A stretch of DNA of 44,288 nt from Alphaproteobacteria bacterium (GCA_017616785.1 JAFZXK010000014.1:1-44288); one strand, 5' to 3'; positions 24,676 to 32,747 are shown, counted from the first letter of the stretch. The notes: generated by a model from the sequence alone, not told the origin. Numbers and translations: made by a program.

Positions 24676-25023
24676 ATGACAGAAAATAGAAAACGAACAT
24701 TTGCACAACAAGCGATTGTGAATCGTATAGCTCAGAAAACTGCGATGGAACCCAAAAAAGGATTTCAGGATTACACCGAACATACAGATTATGAGGCATA
24801 TACAGATTACTCCGAGGCGTGGCATCAATTTATTAACGCGAATGGTGAACCAGAGGGCGACTATTGTGAATCACATGGTGATTATTGTGATTTTGCAGTG
24901 GAGAATGATGATGGTGGTCATTCTTATTTTACAGGTGCCACACCGTCTAATGTAAACATTATTACTGTTTCCCAGAAACCAAATCTTTTACAACGTATAT
25001 TTTGTACGAAAAAGCAAAAATAA
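24676..25023 (+). CDS. hypothetical acidic protein, 115 aa
   Basis: Starts 15 bases after the ART-like gene, with GAAAGGAT as ribosome-binding site. The N-terminus is basic and helical (ENRKRTFAQQAIVNRIAQ); the middle is acidic and Tyr-rich (DYTEHTDYEAYTDYSEAWHQF), followed by GDYCESHGDYCDF. The basic end KPNLLQRIFCTKKQK closes it. No family recognised. Its size, acidity and position would suit an antitoxin or accessory protein of the ART-like enzyme, but that is inference. Confidence 0.6.
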   Translation: MTENRKRTFAQQAIVNRIAQKTAMEPKKGFQDYTEHTDYEAYTDYSEAWHQFINANGEPEGDYCESHGDYCDFAVENDDGGHSYFTGATPSNVNIITVSQKPNLLQRIFCTKKQK

Positions 25024-25167
25024 ATGCAGAAAAAGAATTATGAATTATCAGCAAAATTGTTGCGGCTCGCAAATCGTGGTGCACACCGTGCCCAGGAACG
25101 CGCCCGTCGTGCTGGTGTTCCGGTAACCTATGCCATCGGCGGAAAATTGATAAAGGTTAAATTGTAA
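25024..25167 (+). CDS. small hypothetical protein, 47 aa
   Basis: ATG 25024 follows directly on the previous TAA (25021-25023), so translation is probably coupled. The sequence is helical and basic (ELSAKLLRLANRGAHRAQER), then ARRAGVPVTYAIGGKLIKVK. The pattern 'A..A...A...GVPV.Y...G.L' resembles small proteins often seen beside toxin genes, a recollection rather than a checked match. Third gene of the cassette; a minus-strand gene converges 40 bases later. Confidence 0.6.
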   Translation: MQKKNYELSAKLLRLANRGAHRAQERARRAGVPVTYAIGGKLIKVKL

Positions 25168-25208
25168 TTAGCATTGCGTATTAAAAATTTGAAAAACTTT
25201 TATGGTGT

Positions 25209-27248
25209 TTAGAAAATTCCACCGACAACCGCATTAGATTGTTCCGGGTTGTTCACTTTTACCGGGTTCGGGCCTTGGCCGGGCTTAAATGCCTCGGTAA
25301 TAATGGTCCCCGACGGGTCTTCGGCGGCGGAAATACCGGTTGCCCGGTTCACACGCACAAAGTTTAATCCATCCGGCACCGCAAAAGGTTGGTTCTTTTC
25401 GTTCGCCAACGCAACGGTCATAAAGTCCGCAAACGCCCGTGCGGCCATATGACTGCCCGCACCTTTGCCAAGTGGTTTTGGCGTATCATAACCCAAATAT
25501 ACACCTGCAATAAGGTTTTTTGTAAATCCAACGAACCAAACATCCTTTACATCGTTCGTTGTTCCGGTTTTTCCCGCAATTGTATGTCCGGCAACCGCCG
25601 CCTGGCGGCCCGTGCCGCGTTCAACCGCACCCTGGAGAATCGAAACCAATTGATACAAACTCTGCGGGTCCGAAAGCGGTTCGGAATCAGACACATCCGC
25701 GACGGGTTCCATACCATCGACCCAATCAATAATTTTGGTCTTATTCCCACCAATTACATTTCCATATCGGTCTTCGATATAGTCAACCATTTGCGGTTGA
25801 ATCCGATGTCCACCGTTTACGAACGCGGAATATCCCAACACCAAATTTTGAAGTGTCGTTTCGCCCGACCCCAACGCCATCGACAGATTAAGGTTATCCA
25901 TATCTTCGGGGTAAACGCCAAAGCGTTTTGCAACCTCTACCGCATTTTCAACGCCAATCTTGTCAACCATGCGAACACTCGGCACATTACGCGAAGTTTC
26001 AAGTGCCAATCGCAACGGCACATCGCCAAGGAATTTTTTATCGTAATTTTCCGGTTTCCATTCCATATTATTTTCGCGCCACCCAACAATCGGCGTATCC
26101 GAAATTAAACCTTCGGGTGAAAAGTCGCGTTCCAACGCCGCCAAATACACGAACGGCTTTATCGTACTGCCAATTTGGCGCATCGCCTGGGTCGCGCGAT
26201 TGAACGAACTTTGCGCAAACGAACGCCCGCCCGCCATGGCAAGTATTCGCCCAGTATGTGGATTCATCACGATAATTGCGCCCTGTAACTTTTCGGTGCG
26301 ACCTTCGTTATACGCGTCCAATGCCTTGTTCAGTGCGGCGGACGCGGCGCGTTGATATTCCGGAATAATCGTTGTTTTAATATATAACCCTTGGTTATAC
26401 AATGTTTCACGCCCAAGTTGATTAAGCAATTGCCGGCGCACATCTTCGGCAAAGTATTGAAAGTCATCTTCCATTTGCGCGGTAAACCCGCTGTTGATAT
26501 TAAGTGGTTCGGCCGCGGCGGCATCGGCCTGGTCACGGGTAATGTAACCTTCGGCCGCCATGCGGCGCAATACATAGTTCCGCCGTTCTTCGGCGCGCGC
26601 GCGGTCGTTTGGCGCCTTTGGCAAAGAAGCAAGGAAAGCGCACTCTGATAAAGTCAAATCTTTTACGGGTTTATTAAAATACATCAGCGCCGCCGAACCA
26701 ACACCATACGCGCGCGCGCCCAAAAATATCTGATTCAGATAAAGCGTCATAATATGCTTTTTCGAAAATGCCCGTTCAAGACGCAACGCCAAAATCGCCT
26801 CTTTAATCTTTCGCGAAATCGTGCGGTCGGACGAAAGGAAAAAATTCTTTGCAACCTGTTGCGTGATGGTTGACGCACCGGTAAAGGTCGTGTTGAACCC
26901 AAGCGTCCGCATGAAATTATTTATCGATGCACGCAAAATTCCCTGAACATCAATGCCCGGATGTGTCCAGAAATTTTGATCTTCGGCGGCAACAAACGCA
27001 TTTACCAGTTGTGGCGGCATATCTTCAAAGTCAATAAACACACGGCGTTCTTCGGCATATTCAATCAGCAACGAACCGTCCGCCGCATAAAGTCGTGTCG
27101 CAACCGGCGGCGCGTATGTGGCCAATTTTCGATAGTCCGGCAAATTTCCACCATATATCAAAAACAGTGCGGCCACCGCGGCAATTCCCGCCACCACACA
27201 CCAAAAAATCACATGCAGAAAAAAACGAAAAACTTTTTTCAATTTCAT
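25209..27248 (-). CDS. mrcA: penicillin-binding protein 1A
   Basis: 679 aa class A PBP: a membrane anchor (residues about 7-30), a glycosyltransferase domain of family 51 (AAEDQNFWTHPGIDVQGILRA, STITQQVAKNFFLSSDRT) and a transpeptidase domain with catalytic SxxK (GSTIKPF), SxN (SRN) and KTG (AGKTGTTND). It makes and crosslinks peptidoglycan in the periplasm. ATG 27248 starts the anchor. The only strong promoter leaves no leader, so translation is probably leaderless. At 679 aa it is somewhat shorter than E. coli PBP1A (about 850). Confidence 0.96.
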   Translation of the reverse strand: MKLKKVFRFFLHVIFWCVVAGIAAVAALFLIYGGNLPDYRKLATYAPPVATRLYAADGSLLIEYAEERRVFIDFEDMPPQLVNAFVAAEDQNFWTHPGIDVQGILRASINNFMRTLGFNTTFTGASTITQQVAKNFFLSSDRTISRKIKEAILALRLERAFSKKHIMTLYLNQIFLGARAYGVGSAALMYFNKPVKDLTLSECAFLASLPKAPNDRARAEERRNYVLRRMAAEGYITRDQADAAAAEPLNINSGFTAQMEDDFQYFAEDVRRQLLNQLGRETLYNQGLYIKTTIIPEYQRAASAALNKALDAYNEGRTEKLQGAIIVMNPHTGRILAMAGGRSFAQSSFNRATQAMRQIGSTIKPFVYLAALERDFSPEGLISDTPIVGWRENNMEWKPENYDKKFLGDVPLRLALETSRNVPSVRMVDKIGVENAVEVAKRFGVYPEDMDNLNLSMALGSGETTLQNLVLGYSAFVNGGHRIQPQMVDYIEDRYGNVIGGNKTKIIDWVDGMEPVADVSDSEPLSDPQSLYQLVSILQGAVERGTGRQAAVAGHTIAGKTGTTNDVKDVWFVGFTKNLIAGVYLGYDTPKPLGKGAGSHMAARAFADFMTVALANEKNQPFAVPDGLNFVRVNRATGISAAEDPSGTIITEAFKPGQGPNPVKVNNPEQSNAVVGGIF

Positions 27249-27255
27249 AGAATTA

Positions 27256-27284
27256 ATTGTAAAATAAAAAAAAATTGTTGTCAA
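27256..27284 (-). promoter_or_regulatory. mrcA promoter giving a leaderless message
   Basis: On the minus strand: TTGACA (27279-27284), 17 bases, TACAAT (27256-27261). Only seven bases separate the -10 box from the ATG (27248-27246), so transcription should start at or next to the A of ATG. No ribosome-binding site is present. Confidence 0.75.
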
Positions 27285-27303
27285 CGCACAATTAGGATTC
27301 AGC

Positions 27304-27393
27304 GTTTTTATTCTTTTTGTCACGGCACCCCGAAACAAGTTCAGGATAACAATTATTTTTTGTCATGGCGGGCTTGGTCCGCCATAGGGACCA
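27304..27393. repeat. palindromic intergenic repeats
   Basis: A GTCACGGCACCCCGAAACAA unit with TTCAGGATAACAA, then GTCATGGCGGGCTTGGTCCG followed by CCATAGGG. The second unit is nearly the same as at 19909 on. Confidence 0.65.
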
Positions 27394-27437
27394 TAAAAAA
27401 ACTTGCGTTTTAATCAAATTGTAATAATGTTCACATC

Positions 27438-27803
27438 ATGAAAGATTACAGTTTTTGGGTTTATATACTGTTTGATGAACGCGCCAAGGGAACATATATT
27501 GGTGTCACAAATAATTTAGCTCGTCGTGTATACGAACATAAAAAAGGTCTTGTGCCGGGATTTGCGCACGATCATGGCATAGATAAACTTGGTTATTTTG
27601 AATACTACAAATATATAAACAATGCAATTGCGCGTGAAAAGAATCTTAAAAATTGGCATCGTGCTTGGAAGTATCGATTGATTGAAACAATGAATCCAGA
27701 TTGGAAAGACCTTGCTTCTTACTTAGATAATATTGATATTTATCACAAACCATCCAAGGAAGATTTGGTTGATCCAAGAACTGGAAAGAAAGTTTTTGAA
27801 TAA
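27438..27803 (+). CDS. GIY-YIG nuclease domain protein
   Basis: 121 aa single-domain protein of the UvrC/YhbQ type. Seen: WVYILF (GIY strand), GTYIGVTNNLARRVYEHKKG (YIG with the catalytic Arg), LGYFEYYKYINNAIAREKNLKNW with the catalytic Glu, and WKDL. Bacterial members are small presumptive nucleases, often in many copies with unclear targets. It is flanked on both sides by the GTCATGGCGG-type palindromic repeats, which is notable for a possible DNA-cutting protein, though no link is shown. Transcribed divergently from mrcA. Confidence 0.92.
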   Translation: MKDYSFWVYILFDERAKGTYIGVTNNLARRVYEHKKGLVPGFAHDHGIDKLGYFEYYKYINNAIAREKNLKNWHRAWKYRLIETMNPDWKDLASYLDNIDIYHKPSKEDLVDPRTGKKVFE

Positions 27804-27810
27804 TTTTATT

Positions 27811-27975
27811 AAACCCTATTGCGGCTCGGGGGCCGCAATGACAAAAGAGGACCGCGATAAGTCCTTTCTTTTTTTGTCATGGCGGTTCTGAAACAAGTTC
27901 AGAATGACAATTTTTTTGTCATGGCGGACTTGATCCGCCATAGGGTTCTGTGTCAAAGCCCAGAATGACAAAAAG
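27811..27975. repeat. palindromic intergenic repeats
   Basis: CCCTATTGCGGCTCGGGGGC followed by CGCAATGACAAAA (also at 19970-20000), GTCATGGCGGTTCTGAAACA followed by AGTTCAGAATGACAA, GTCATGGCGGACTTGATCCG followed by CCATAGGG, and a shorter GTCAAAGCCCAGAATGACAA. No coding potential seen. Confidence 0.7.
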
Positions 27976-28017
27976 AACAAAGAGAAACGACAAACCCTAT
28001 TATGTAAAAAAATTCAT

Positions 28018-28046
28018 TTGCAAGTGCGATATGAAATTGCTATGCT
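28018..28046 (+). promoter_or_regulatory. sigma70-type promoter
   Basis: TTGCAA at 28018-28023, 17 bases, TATGCT at 28041-28046. AAGGGAG precedes the start at 28083. Confidence 0.65.
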
Positions 28047-28082
28047 AAATCCGAAAGGAAATTATACGAAGGGAGATTCCCA

Positions 28083-29264
28083 ATGAAAAAAATAATTGTT
28101 GCAATTTGTGGAATAATCTTGTCCGGCGGGGCGATGGCGGCCGCACAAGATGTGGCACAACTTAGTCAGTATCCTAATGATTGGAAACTTACTGGACCTT
28201 ATAACAAATTGCCAAATCCCACCAATGAATATGTTTTTTATGATAGAAACTATTCGCAATTCGGTAAAAATGAAATCAAAGGTACATACGGTAATGATGA
28301 AGGGGCGATGGTGGCTTTGATGGCCCAAGAAATATATAAAAATGGTGCTAAAATCTGTGCAACCCAAATTCAAGCCGCAAATGCTGATTTTACCGCATCG
28401 ATATGGATAGATTATCACTTTGATAAAGAAAAACACACATGCATAACATTGTGTAAATCTGGCTGGAGTGGTAGCAAATGTGAAACGCACGAGATTTCTA
28501 CCAGCTCTTGTGATTCAGCTCCAACTTTTGGGACAGAAACTGGAACATACTTTGCAGGTCAATTAACCAAGTTACTAACATCTGGCAAGGATAATTACAA
28601 AATTACAAAAGAAGTTCAGGTTTTTGATCAAGATAATCATTTTAATACATCTGATTCGCGTGAAGCGTATGCAGTTGTATTGGGTGTTGTTAGAAATTTA
28701 ACACATGGTCTTAAAGTTGCACCTGTAAGAATCGATGTTGAACGTAGTAGAACTTGGAACGGAACTGTTACTTCTTGGATAACATCTGCCAAAACGAATG
28801 GTCTTACAACTATTTTATGTGCCGCTGGATATGTCGAACAGAATGATAATTGCGTTTTGGCGGAAGAATGTCAACCTGGATACAAAAGAACTTGTAGCGG
28901 GTATGAAACAGGTTTTGATGAAGATCAACATACTTGGGATATTGATGTAGAGAATGATTGTAAATATTTTATTTGCAAGGAAGGTAGTGATTATGCGTTC
29001 AAACCGGGAACAACAAAAGAATGCAAAAAATGTGAAAGAACAGCGCATCAAGGCATCGTAAAAGGTGTGTGTAAGGATTGTGAAGATCGGATTTTAGTGG
29101 GCGAGCAATGTAAAGGTTATACCCCAATCAGTCCAAAGGAATTGTTGGATGGAATGTTCGATATTGGAAAATGCTGGATGAAATCAAGTTTGTCTGAATA
29201 CAAGAGTTGTGTTCGTTGTTCCAATGGACAAAAATGGAATGACTCAACAAAACGGTGTGAATAA
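28083..29264 (+). CDS. Cys-rich exported protein with EGF-like segments, 393 aa
   Basis: Signal peptide MKKIIVAICGIILSGGAMAA. The N-terminal half has few Cys up to CITLCKSGWSGSKCE (about residues 120-134), an EGF-like module. The second half has many Cys pairs (CAAGYVEQNDNCVLAEEC, CKKCERTAHQGIVKGVCKDC, CVRCSNGQKWNDSTKRC). The C-terminal Cys spacing resembles that of the 835-aa protein. Less rich in CG codons than the housekeeping genes. Probably surface-exposed and disulfide-bonded; function unknown. Confidence 0.7.
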   Translation: MKKIIVAICGIILSGGAMAAAQDVAQLSQYPNDWKLTGPYNKLPNPTNEYVFYDRNYSQFGKNEIKGTYGNDEGAMVALMAQEIYKNGAKICATQIQAANADFTASIWIDYHFDKEKHTCITLCKSGWSGSKCETHEISTSSCDSAPTFGTETGTYFAGQLTKLLTSGKDNYKITKEVQVFDQDNHFNTSDSREAYAVVLGVVRNLTHGLKVAPVRIDVERSRTWNGTVTSWITSAKTNGLTTILCAAGYVEQNDNCVLAEECQPGYKRTCSGYETGFDEDQHTWDIDVENDCKYFICKEGSDYAFKPGTTKECKKCERTAHQGIVKGVCKDCEDRILVGEQCKGYTPISPKELLDGMFDIGKCWMKSSLSEYKSCVRCSNGQKWNDSTKRCE

Positions 29265-29444
29265 TTTATATACCACGAACTAAAACCCCATTTATAATCA
29301 TACTGTGGAACAACACCCCCTCCTTGCGGCGGGGCCCACTAACCACTAATACTAACCCCTGTCCACCGTAGCCCAAAGGGCGAAGGCGGAACTAACACCG
29401 AAGTCGCGGCTCCGCTCTGCGGAGACGGACTCATCATTTACCAC

Positions 29445-29472
29445 TTGATTTTTATTCAATATGTTATATAAT
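29445..29472 (+). promoter_or_regulatory. tRNA promoter
   Basis: TTGATT at 29445-29450, 16 bases, TATAAT at 29467-29472, about 20 bases before tRNA-Gly. It probably drives both tRNAs. Confidence 0.75.
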
Positions 29473-29492
29473 GCACACACTGTGAACTCGTT

Positions 29493-29567
29493 GCGGGCAT
29501 AGTACAAGGGCTAGTACGCAAGCCTTCCAAGCTTGATATGCGGGTTCGAGTCCCGCTGCCCGCACCA
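29493..29567 (+). tRNA. tRNA-Gly(TCC)
   Basis: A complete cloverleaf: acceptor GCGGGCA/TGCCCGC, D stem GTAC/GTAC, anticodon stem CAAGC/GCTTG with loop CTTCCAA (anticodon TCC), T arm GCGGGTTCGAGTCCCGC, and encoded ACCA. All helices pair fully. Confidence 0.96.
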
Positions 29568-29660
29568 CGGATTTTCGTTATTGCGCGCAGCGCGCACAAT
29601 TAAGAAAATCCAGTGTCCCGCCGTAGCCTTGGCGAAGGCGGACAGGTAGAAAAAAGTTCT

Positions 29661-29747
29661 GGGCGTGCGCCGGAGTTGGAGAGCCGGGGCAGACTGTAAA
29701 TCTGTTGGCTTAAGCCTGAGGTGGTTCGAATCCACCCACTCCCACCA
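29661..29747 (+). tRNA. tRNA-Tyr(GTA), with unusual acceptor
   Basis: A type II tRNA of 87 nt: D stem CCGG/CCGG, anticodon GTA (29696-29698) in CTGTAAA, variable arm TGGCTTAAGCCTGA, T arm GGTGGTTCGAATCCACC, and encoded CCA. The acceptor is GGGCGTG/CACTCCC, with a C-U mismatch at the fourth pair, and position 8 is C instead of the near-universal U. Its 3' end is the left junction of the integrated element. Confidence 0.85.
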
Positions 29748-29748
29748 A
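29733..29748 (+). repeat. left attachment-site repeat
   Basis: CACCCACTCCCACCAA, the end of tRNA-Tyr (T-stem part, acceptor strand, CCA) plus one A. Identical to 44034-44049. Confidence 0.75.
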
Positions 29749-29754
29749 GAAATG

Positions 29755-29778
29755 CCGACCAAGTATGGTCGGTTTTTT
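29755..29778 (+). terminator. terminator after tRNA-Tyr
   Basis: CCGACC and GGTCGG around AAGTAT, then T6. A different hairpin with the same position and style follows the right repeat at 44058-44081. Confidence 0.85.
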
Positions 29779-29923
29779 CTTTGTCCAAATAGGGCTGATT
29801 TCCGGCATGTTTTCAGGGTGTTTTGTGGTGAAAATATCTTGTATGTATATAGGGTACGCCAAAATCCGTTATTTTTCCAAAATTACATACAATGCCGATT
29901 TTTTAACTGGAGATTCATCGCAT

Positions 29924-30349
29924 TCATAAATGTACGATTTCAATATCTGGAATTTGGCTTGCAATATATTCTGCCGCTAACCGTCTGTGACACATATCTG
30001 CTGTCTTTTCGGTGCACAGCAAACATATTCTGTTTAATTTATCAATATCGCAACTTTGCAGCGGGTTGCGCGCGTTTAACAATTCGCGATATTTCTGCTC
30101 GAACTCTGCCCAAGCAAGTTTTTTATCTTTATAATCGGCCAGAAAATCACTGCTTGGTGCAAATTCTGGATGATATTCATAACGATTCCCAAGCGCCGCC
30201 GCCAAATTATCGCCATTATAATATGGCACATAAGTACTGGTCCGCCAAAGCCGAATGTCCCACACACAACTTATGCGTGCTGCTGACATCACTTCCAGAA
30301 AAACTTCTGGTTTTTTGCCACTAAAACCAATCGTAAATATCTTTGTCAT
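29924..30349 (-). CDS. DUF488 family protein
   Basis: 141 aa. Seen: the DUF488 opening IFTIGFSGKKPEVFLEVM, VWDIRLWRTS (usually V-D-x-R), and the C-terminal signature ICLLCTEKTADMCHRRLAAEYI. The conserved Cys, Glu and CHR residues are present. The family is a common passenger of mobile elements and defence loci, and its reaction is unknown. ATG 30349 begins one base after the stop of the upstream dual-OB-like gene (TGA-T-ATG), so the two are translationally coupled and probably work together. Confidence 0.88.
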   Translation of the reverse strand: MTKIFTIGFSGKKPEVFLEVMSAARISCVWDIRLWRTSTYVPYYNGDNLAAALGNRYEYHPEFAPSSDFLADYKDKKLAWAEFEQKYRELLNARNPLQSCDIDKLNRICLLCTEKTADMCHRRLAAEYIASQIPDIEIVHL

Positions 30350-30350
30350 A

Positions 30351-31001
30351 TCAGTATAAAAATAGCCCATTTAGCATCAAATAGCAATGATTTTCCTGAA
30401 TCAAAAATTTACGCGCCAGACCAATTCTGCAATGCGCATATTGTGACTGAGAAACCATATAGTTTAATTTATCGACATCTTTGGTTCTTTCAAAAATATC
30501 ACGCAAGTATTTGCAACTGACTTTCATATCATATTTTTGTTTGGAAAAATCAGTTATGCTTGCGCGCAATTTACCGTCCTCTGTAAAGAATTCTATATCT
30601 TGTGCAGAAATTACTATCGCGCCAAGCGATGGACATTTAGTATTTTGTAAAACATAAGATTTTTCTTTGACATGATGATTGAATATGGATTGGATATCTT
30701 TTGATACAGTGTCTTTCAAACAATCCGCCAATTCTTTGTCAGGTTCAAAATATCTTTCAATTTCTATAGATTCGTAGTTTATGTTAACATCTTCTGTTCT
30801 GTGCGGGTAATCGCGCGGTTCATCAAAGGGTTCATTTTCAACCATTATCTGACAATACGTCCGCGGTATTTGATTTTCATCCCAATAACCACCATCAATC
30901 ATAAGTCGTTTCATACGTTTTTCATAAGTATCAAAACCAGCAATACAAAATTTTTCTTTCATACAGGTTATATCAGAAATTATAATATTTGATGTTTTCA
31001 T
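30351..31001 (-). CDS. dual-OB-like protein paired with DUF488
   Basis: 216 aa from ATG 31001, which follows AAAGGAGCAAAA. The opening NIIISDITCMKEKFCIAGFD fits the pattern of 'dual OB domain' proteins (I-x-D-x-T...C-I-A-G-x-D), a family I recall as a regular neighbour of DUF488; this was not checked by search. The rest is mixed alpha/beta with SLGAIVISAQDIEFF, KQKYDMKVSCKYLRDIF and a Cys-poor core. It is transcribed from its own promoter through a leader with two terminator-like hairpins. Its likely role is nucleic-acid or nucleotide sensing in a two-gene conflict module. Confidence 0.55.
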   Translation of the reverse strand: MKTSNIIISDITCMKEKFCIAGFDTYEKRMKRLMIDGGYWDENQIPRTYCQIMVENEPFDEPRDYPHRTEDVNINYESIEIERYFEPDKELADCLKDTVSKDIQSIFNHHVKEKSYVLQNTKCPSLGAIVISAQDIEFFTEDGKLRASITDFSKQKYDMKVSCKYLRDIFERTKDVDKLNYMVSQSQYAHCRIGLARKFLIQENHCYLMLNGLFLY

Positions 31002-31004
31002 TTT

Positions 31005-31154
31005 TGCTCCTTTGTTAAATAAAAAAGCCCGCATATCGGGCCCCGAGAAACTGCAAAATTTCGTGGGATGATTTAGCGGGCAATAAAAAAAAACGGCGCA
31101 ACAATGCACCTTTGGTTATTAAATCATTGTATCATAAAACGACATAAAAATCAA
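31005..31154 (-). promoter_or_regulatory. promoter plus leader with two terminator-like hairpins
   Basis: On the minus strand: TTGATT (31149-31154), 17 bases, TACAAT (31126-31131). In the roughly 118-nt leader, GGTGCATTGTTGCGCC followed by T9 (about 31088-31112) and GCCCGATATGCGGGC followed by T6 (about 31021-31040) are both intrinsic-terminator shaped and lie before the ribosome-binding site. A larger GCCCGC...GCGGGC pairing (31026-31081) is also possible. This suggests attenuation or antitermination control of the dual-OB/DUF488 pair. Confidence 0.6.
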
Positions 31155-31157
31155 GAA

Positions 31158-32747
31158 TTAAAGCATGTTTGGCAGATTAAACAACTTATCAACACTACAT
31201 CGCAACTTGCCAGACATGATGTCATTGATGGTATGCGGGTTCATATATGCAAGTTTCAGATGACGATATACACTACTTTCCGAAACATTTTCTGTTTTTG
31301 CGATTGATTTATAATCCCCATTGTGTTCGTATAATTCACGATACTTAAATGCACGTGCAAATGCCCGCACAATCAAATGGTTATTGTCGCTTATACTGAT
31401 TGCGCCAGATTTACCACAATTATATTCATTGCATTTATTATACTTGCTAAGGATAAACGGACGTTCAATTATCACCGCGTCTTTATTGATAATATATGCC
31501 ATGTCATCAGCATTTTCATTTATGAAACTTTCACTAATAAATCGCTTTAATTCGTTATTAAGCACCAGATAAAAAGTTAATTTATTTTCGGAATATACAA
31601 TTTTTGTAATAATTGTTTTTATAAAATCACGCTTTTGATTATAGGATATATTTTGCATATCTATGCGTTTTAATAATAACGCTGTATCTGGAGGAATGTC
31701 ACGCATAGACGAATTTAGAAACTCACTAATCGTATTCATTGCGATTTCATCAATACTAAGCGATGGGATATAAAATCCAGATTTAGCGTAATAGTATTTT
31801 ACCGGTTGCCCTGGTTTTCGTGTTTGTTGGTTTGTAAACTTTATGCCATCTATATCGAACAATTTTCCAGTTAGTAAATTTGGTGAACCTGTATAACGAT
31901 TACCCTTGTTGTTACCATTTCTGGCGAGCACCATTTGAACGCGATTGAATAAATCTTTATCAATGATTGCTTCGTGTTCACCAGGCACCGATGTTCCACC
32001 AGATTTACAAACCATGTTCCCAATATATACTTCATCACGCAACAAATTGTGCATAGTTTGTTGATAAAATTCTGCACCGCCGCGTATTGTTCCTTTTTTA
32101 GTTGTCCTTTGTTTGTTACGAATGTTTTGTGCGCGTGCAAAGCGAACCAATTCAACCACAGATTGTAATTCAATGTATTTTTCAAATAGTGTTTTTACTT
32201 GTTCTGACTCGGTCAGATTTACTACGAGTTTCTTATTTATTATGTCATAACCAAGTCGCGGATTGCCACCAACCCAAATGCCTTTGGCTTTCGAGGCACG
32301 AATTTTGTCTCGCACACGTTCGCTGGAAACTTCTCGTTCAAACTGAGCAAACGACAACAACATATTTAATGTCAATTTGCCCATAGAATTTGATGTGTCA
32401 AATGACTGTGTGATTGATACAAAATTCGCGTTATATTTTTCAAAGTATTTCATCATATTATGAAAATCCAGAATTGAACGCGATAATCGGTCAACTTTAT
32501 AGACCACCACTGTATTAACCAAGCCATGTGCCATATCATCCAACATTTGCTTTAATGCTGGACGTTCCATCGTTCCACCAGAAATTGCTGCATCACTATA
32601 TGTTTTATAATATTGCCAACCATTAAACGATTGTGACGCAATATATGCCTTGCACGACTCTTCTTGATTTTGTAGGGAATTAAATTCCATGTCCAATCCG
32701 TGTTCTGTTGATTTGCGAACGTATATTGCGCATCTATTTACTGTCAT
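31158..32747 (-). CDS. large serine recombinase (site-specific integrase)
   Basis: 529 aa. The N-terminal resolvase domain has CAIYVRKSTEHG with the catalytic Ser in the RKS motif, QNQEESCKAYI, DAAISGGTMERPALKQML and VYKVDRLSRSILDF. The recombinase domain follows (KAKGIWVGGNPRLGYDI), then a zinc-ribbon-like or coiled-coil part. The C-terminal segment KYRELYEHNGDYKSIAKTENVSESSVYRHLKLAYMNPHTINDIMSGK is a helix-turn-helix typical of this class. It should integrate and excise the element. ATG 32747 follows AAAAGGAC. The gene overlaps the DUF2924 gene by 14 bases. Confidence 0.93.
   Translation of the reverse strand: MTVNRCAIYVRKSTEHGLDMEFNSLQNQEESCKAYIASQSFNGWQYYKTYSDAAISGGTMERPALKQMLDDMAHGLVNTVVVYKVDRLSRSILDFHNMMKYFEKYNANFVSITQSFDTSNSMGKLTLNMLLSFAQFEREVSSERVRDKIRASKAKGIWVGGNPRLGYDIINKKLVVNLTESEQVKTLFEKYIELQSVVELVRFARAQNIRNKQRTTKKGTIRGGAEFYQQTMHNLLRDEVYIGNMVCKSGGTSVPGEHEAIIDKDLFNRVQMVLARNGNNKGNRYTGSPNLLTGKLFDIDGIKFTNQQTRKPGQPVKYYYAKSGFYIPSLSIDEIAMNTISEFLNSSMRDIPPDTALLLKRIDMQNISYNQKRDFIKTIITKIVYSENKLTFYLVLNNELKRFISESFINENADDMAYIINKDAVIIERPFILSKYNKCNEYNCGKSGAISISDNNHLIVRAFARAFKYRELYEHNGDYKSIAKTENVSESSVYRHLKLAYMNPHTINDIMSGKLRCSVDKLFNLPNML

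Noticed and set aside
29665-30324. Plus-strand open frame of 219 codons
   Set aside because: It overlaps tRNA-Tyr and runs antisense to the clear DUF488 gene.
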